Source: Sandaracinaceae bacterium
GTDB taxonomy: Bacteria; Myxococcota_A; Polyangia; Polyangiales; Sandaracinaceae
Assembly (NCBI GenBank): GCA_040218145.1
Contig: JAVJQK010000113.1
Location: forward strand, 186,001 to 250,000
Direction of reading: 5' to 3'
Length of the DNA: 64,000 bases
The position numbers were made by a program, and so were the translations under genes. Every line of letters begins with the position of its first letter. Within the stretch, counting starts at the first letter, position 1. The notes beneath the pieces are model-generated. The model was not told where the DNA came from. It searched no databases and was given only the letters and a program-made list of their open reading frames with translations. Positions 61,525 to 64,000 of this stretch are shown piece after piece.

Positions 61525-62721
61525 ATGGTGATACTGCCCTGGATTCTGCTCGGTTGCGCCGCGGTCGCCCTGCTCCTCTACGGGCTCGGCGTGCTCGCCA
61601 CCGTTCACCACACCGGCCGCAAGCCGCCTCTTCTCCCCGAGGCCGAGCTGCCGCCCGTCTCGCTGCTCAAGCCCATCAAGGGCGCCGAGGAGAGCCTCGA
61701 GGAGAACCTGCGCTCCTTCTACGAGCAGGACTACCCCTCGTTCGAGGTCGTCTTCGCGACCACCGACCCGGGCGACGCCGCCCTCCCCGTCGCGCGTCGC
61801 GTGGCCGCGGACTACCCGCACGTGCCGACGCGCTTCGTCTTCTCCGATCCCGAGTTCGGGCTGAACCCGAAGGTCGCCAACCTCGCGGGCGCGCTCCTCG
61901 GCGCGCAGCACGAGCTGGTGCTGCAGTCGGACGCGAACGTGCGCGTCGAGGGGGACTACCTCCGCCGCATCGTCAGCGAGCTGATCGCGGACGACGGGCG
62001 GCTGCTCAGCTCGATGGTGGTCGGCGTCGGCGAGGAGAAGGTCGGGGCCCTGCTCGACAACCTGCAGCTGAGCGCCTTCACCGCGCCCGGCTGCTGCCTC
62101 GCGCTGAAGCTCGCGGGCGTCGTCTGCGTGATCGGCAAGTCGATGCTCTTCTACCAGCGCGACCTGAAGGAGGTCGGCGGCCTGGAGCTCGTCCGGGACG
62201 TGCTGGCCGAGGACTACGTGCTCGGGCGCGCGTTTCAGAAGGCGGGCAAGAACGTCATCCTCAGCACGACGACCGCGCAGAACGTGAACGTCGTCTCGAG
62301 CGTCGAGCACTTCATGGGCCGGCACGCGCGCTGGCTGAAGATGCGCGCCGTCATCCACATCCCCGGGTTCGTGGCCGATCTGTTCGCCAACCCGACCGGC
62401 CTGTCGCTCCTGGCGTTCGTCACGAGCGGCTTCGATCTCCGCATCGGCGCGGCCTTCGCTGGCATCACGCTCCTCAAGGCGTGGGGCGACGTCTTCCTCG
62501 TGCGGCGCACGCGCGGGGTCCCGCTGCGCTTCTGGCACCGCTTCCTGACGCCGCTGCGCGACATTCTGATGATGGCGATCTGGCCCTACGCGGCGTTCAG
62601 CCGCTCGATCGAGTGGCGCGGCACGCGCTTGCGGCTCGGCTGGAACACCCGGCTGCGCCCGGACGACGGACCGCTCGCGGTGCGGCTCATGCGTCGCGTC
62701 CCGTTCTTCCGCTCGATCTGA
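61525..62721 (+). CDS. GT21-family ceramide/hopanoid glucosyltransferase-like
   Basis: 398 aa from the ATG at 61525 with GGAGGAG upstream. An N-terminal membrane helix (WILLGCAAVALLLYGLGVLA) precedes a GT-A domain with the ordered motifs VSLLKPIKGAEESLEENLRS, VFATTDPGD (D1), LQSDANVRVEGDYL (D2), LAEDYVLGRAFQKAG (D3) and the HARWLKMRA (QxxRW-like) motif. C-terminal membrane helices follow. Ceramide glucosyltransferases (GT21) and the hopanoid enzyme HpnI share these motifs. The organism group makes sphingolipids, so a glycosphingolipid product is the better guess. It overlaps the hydrolase gene by 35 bases, tail to tail. Confidence 0.85.
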   Translation: MVILPWILLGCAAVALLLYGLGVLATVHHTGRKPPLLPEAELPPVSLLKPIKGAEESLEENLRSFYEQDYPSFEVVFATTDPGDAALPVARRVAADYPHVPTRFVFSDPEFGLNPKVANLAGALLGAQHELVLQSDANVRVEGDYLRRIVSELIADDGRLLSSMVVGVGEEKVGALLDNLQLSAFTAPGCCLALKLAGVVCVIGKSMLFYQRDLKEVGGLELVRDVLAEDYVLGRAFQKAGKNVILSTTTAQNVNVVSSVEHFMGRHARWLKMRAVIHIPGFVADLFANPTGLSLLAFVTSGFDLRIGAAFAGITLLKAWGDVFLVRRTRGVPLRFWHRFLTPLRDILMMAIWPYAAFSRSIEWRGTRLRLGWNTRLRPDDGPLAVRLMRRVPFFRSI

Positions 62722-63511
62722 CGTCGTCGAAGAAGGCCGTCAGCGCCTCGGTCACCGCGTCGGGGCGGTCGAGCGCGCTGAGGTGCGCCGCGCCCGGCAC
62801 CTCGATCAGCGTCGCGCCCGGGATGCCCGCCGCGATCTCCCGGGCGCGCGCGGGCGGGGTCGCGACGTCCTCGCTCCCGACCATGACGAGCGTGGGCGCG
62901 GTGATCTCGCCCAGGCGGTGCCGGATGTCCTCGCGATGGAAGATCACCGCGTCGACCGCGTGCCCGATCGACGCCGGATCCATGCGCGCGATGTGATCGC
63001 GGAACTCGCGCAGCACGTCCGGCCGGGTGCGGCGCGTCTCCTCCGTCAGGAAGAGGGGCTGCAGGCGATCGAGGAGCGGCGCGATCGCGCCGAAGCGCCG
63101 CGCGATGAAGGCCATCACGTGGTAGCTCGGCAGCTTGCGGCGCGACTCCCGGTGCGCGCTCGTGTCGAGCAGCGCGAGCGAGCGGAGGCGATCCGGGTGG
63201 CGGAGCGCGAAGCGCATGCCGGTCATCCCGCCCCAGCTCAGCCCGGCCCAGTGCGCGCGGTCGACGTCGAGGGCGTCCATCACCTCGCGGGCCGCCTCCG
63301 CGCACTCCTCGAGGGTGAACGGGCGGCGGATGGGCGCGCTCCGGCCGTGGCCCGGGGCGTCGAGGTTGACCACCCGGTAGCGCTCGGCGAGCGCGGGCAC
63401 CTGGAAGCGCCACATGCCGCCCTCGCACAGGAGCGAGTGCCAGAGCAGGAGCGGCTCACCCTCCCCGTGCTCCTCGACGAAGAGCTTCCCCAGTCGCGTG
63501 TCCACCAGCAT
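62687..63511 (-). CDS. alpha/beta hydrolase
   Basis: 274 aa from the ATG at 63511. Oxyanion-hole region LLLWHSLLCEGGMWRFQVP, nucleophile elbow GLSWGGMTGM (Ser in GxSxG), an Asp in LVMVGSEDVATPP and a His in VPGAAHLSALDRP complete the triad; APGHGRSAP precedes it. The layout resembles 3-oxoadipate enol-lactonase and related small-molecule hydrolases, but substrate cannot be told. The last 35 bases overlap the GT21 gene on the other strand. Confidence 0.88.
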   Translation of the reverse strand: MLVDTRLGKLFVEEHGEGEPLLLWHSLLCEGGMWRFQVPALAERYRVVNLDAPGHGRSAPIRRPFTLEECAEAAREVMDALDVDRAHWAGLSWGGMTGMRFALRHPDRLRSLALLDTSAHRESRRKLPSYHVMAFIARRFGAIAPLLDRLQPLFLTEETRRTRPDVLREFRDHIARMDPASIGHAVDAVIFHREDIRHRLGEITAPTLVMVGSEDVATPPARAREIAAGIPGATLIEVPGAAHLSALDRPDAVTEALTAFFDDVRSSGRTGRDA

Positions 63512-63530
63512 TCGGCTCGTTCTACCAGCC

Positions 63531-64000
63531 GTGCTCTACGATGCGAGCACCTTGTCGAAGCGGCCTCATCTGCTGTTCGCGCTTCTCTACTTCGCCGAAG
63601 GCGCGCCGATCGGCTTCATCTGGTGGACGCTGCCGACGCTCCTGCGCGGGGCGGGGGTCGAGGTCGACGCCATCACCACGCTCACCGCGTGGGTGACCAT
63701 CCCGTGGGCGCTCAAGTTCGCGTGGGCGCCGCTCGTCGACACCCTGACCTCGCCGCGCTTCACCCTGCGAGGCTGGATCGTCACCGCGCAGCTCGCGATG
63801 GCCGCCTCCCTCGCGCCGCTCCTGTTCCTCTCGGACCCGGCCGACGCGCTGGCGCCGCTCACCCTGTTCCTGGTCCTGCACGCCTTCGCGGCGGCGACCC
63901 AGGACGTGGCGATCGACGCCCTCTCCATCGCCATCGTCCCGGCGGAGGAGCGGGGGCGCCTCAACGGGTGGATGCAGGCGGGCATGCTCTTCGGGCGGGC
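63531..64000 (+). CDS. AmpG-like major facilitator transporter, N-terminal part
   Basis: Partial, running off the window end. From the GTG at 63531 (or TTG at 63552) it reads STLSKRPHLLFALLYFAEGA, then PIGFIWWTLPTLLRGAGVEV, WALKFAWAPLVDTLTSPRF and AATQDVAIDALSIAIVPAE. These match the N-terminal MFS helices of AmpG-type muropeptide permeases (LLYFxxGxP, FxWAPLVD, QDVAIDALS). The upstream gene is divergent and 19 bases away. Confidence 0.85.
   Translation, partial: MLYDASTLSKRPHLLFALLYFAEGAPIGFIWWTLPTLLRGAGVEVDAITTLTAWVTIPWALKFAWAPLVDTLTSPRFTLRGWIVTAQLAMAASLAPLLFLSDPADALAPLTLFLVLHAFAAATQDVAIDALSIAIVPAEERGRLNGWMQAGMLFGR

Overview
The window is about 64 kb of very GC-rich chromosomal DNA with densely packed genes. 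Several things point to a myxobacterium-like member of the Myxococcota: AgmX/PglI-type TonB-like domains next to an ExbB-type channel and large TPR proteins (the gene content of Glt/Nfs envelope machines), many sigma-54 response regulators and ECF sigma factors, a GT21 ceramide glucosyltransferase and Gld-type ABC genes. A Sandaracinaceae-like lineage is a guess. I saw no tRNA, rRNA or CRISPR array.

Layout. (1) 1-8.5 kb: polysaccharide genes. On + lie the tail of a CapD-like nucleotide-sugar enzyme, an O-antigen ligase/polymerase-like membrane protein with a TPR tail, and a Wzc-type tyrosine autokinase. Facing them on - is an operon for a periplasmic coiled-coil protein, an outer-membrane beta-barrel and a Wza-like export lipoprotein, with a good sigma-70 promoter. 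(2) 8.7-20.3 kb: a minus-strand cluster encoding a periplasmic Ala/Glu-rich protein, two exported TPR proteins of 800 and 1312 aa, a TPR lipoprotein, an 87-aa exported protein, an ExbB-like channel and an FHA/TonB-like AgmX protein. Its first four genes overlap as TGATG or TAGTG, and a strong promoter lies upstream. (3) 20.5-28 kb: an ECF sigma/zinc-finger anti-sigma pair, a STAS-like protein, aspartate kinase and three response regulators. (4) 28-38.9 kb: small exported proteins, an HD phosphohydrolase, a PBP4-type carboxypeptidase, a primary-like sigma factor, an MsbA-like ABC exporter, a HEAT-repeat protein and a lipoprotein.

(5) 38.9-39.9 kb: an IS200/IS605 TnpA gene, hairpins and a 270-bp hexamer minisatellite. 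(6) 40-45.5 kb: a GldA-GldF-GldG-DUF4340 ABC operon with overlapping genes. (7) 45.5-49.8 kb: a second ECF sigma factor with an anti-sigma/FecR/AgmX fusion, then a decayed array of eight ~84-bp repeats, then a polysaccharide deacetylase. (8) 49.8-57.5 kb: a zinc-ribbon AAA/TPR protein, an eight-heme cytochrome, a histidine kinase coupled to a small unknown protein, TrmB and a response regulator. (9) 57.5-64 kb: ValS with an unusual KMSKS loop, an Ogt-type methyltransferase head to head with a Cys-rich lipoprotein, a GT21 glycosyltransferase, an alpha/beta hydrolase and the start of an AmpG-like transporter.

The general theme is the cell envelope: polysaccharide synthesis and export, an energised envelope-spanning TPR/TonB machine, envelope-sensing sigma/anti-sigma pairs, peptidoglycan turnover and sphingolipid glycosylation. 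All function assignments come from reading motifs by eye. No database search was run.
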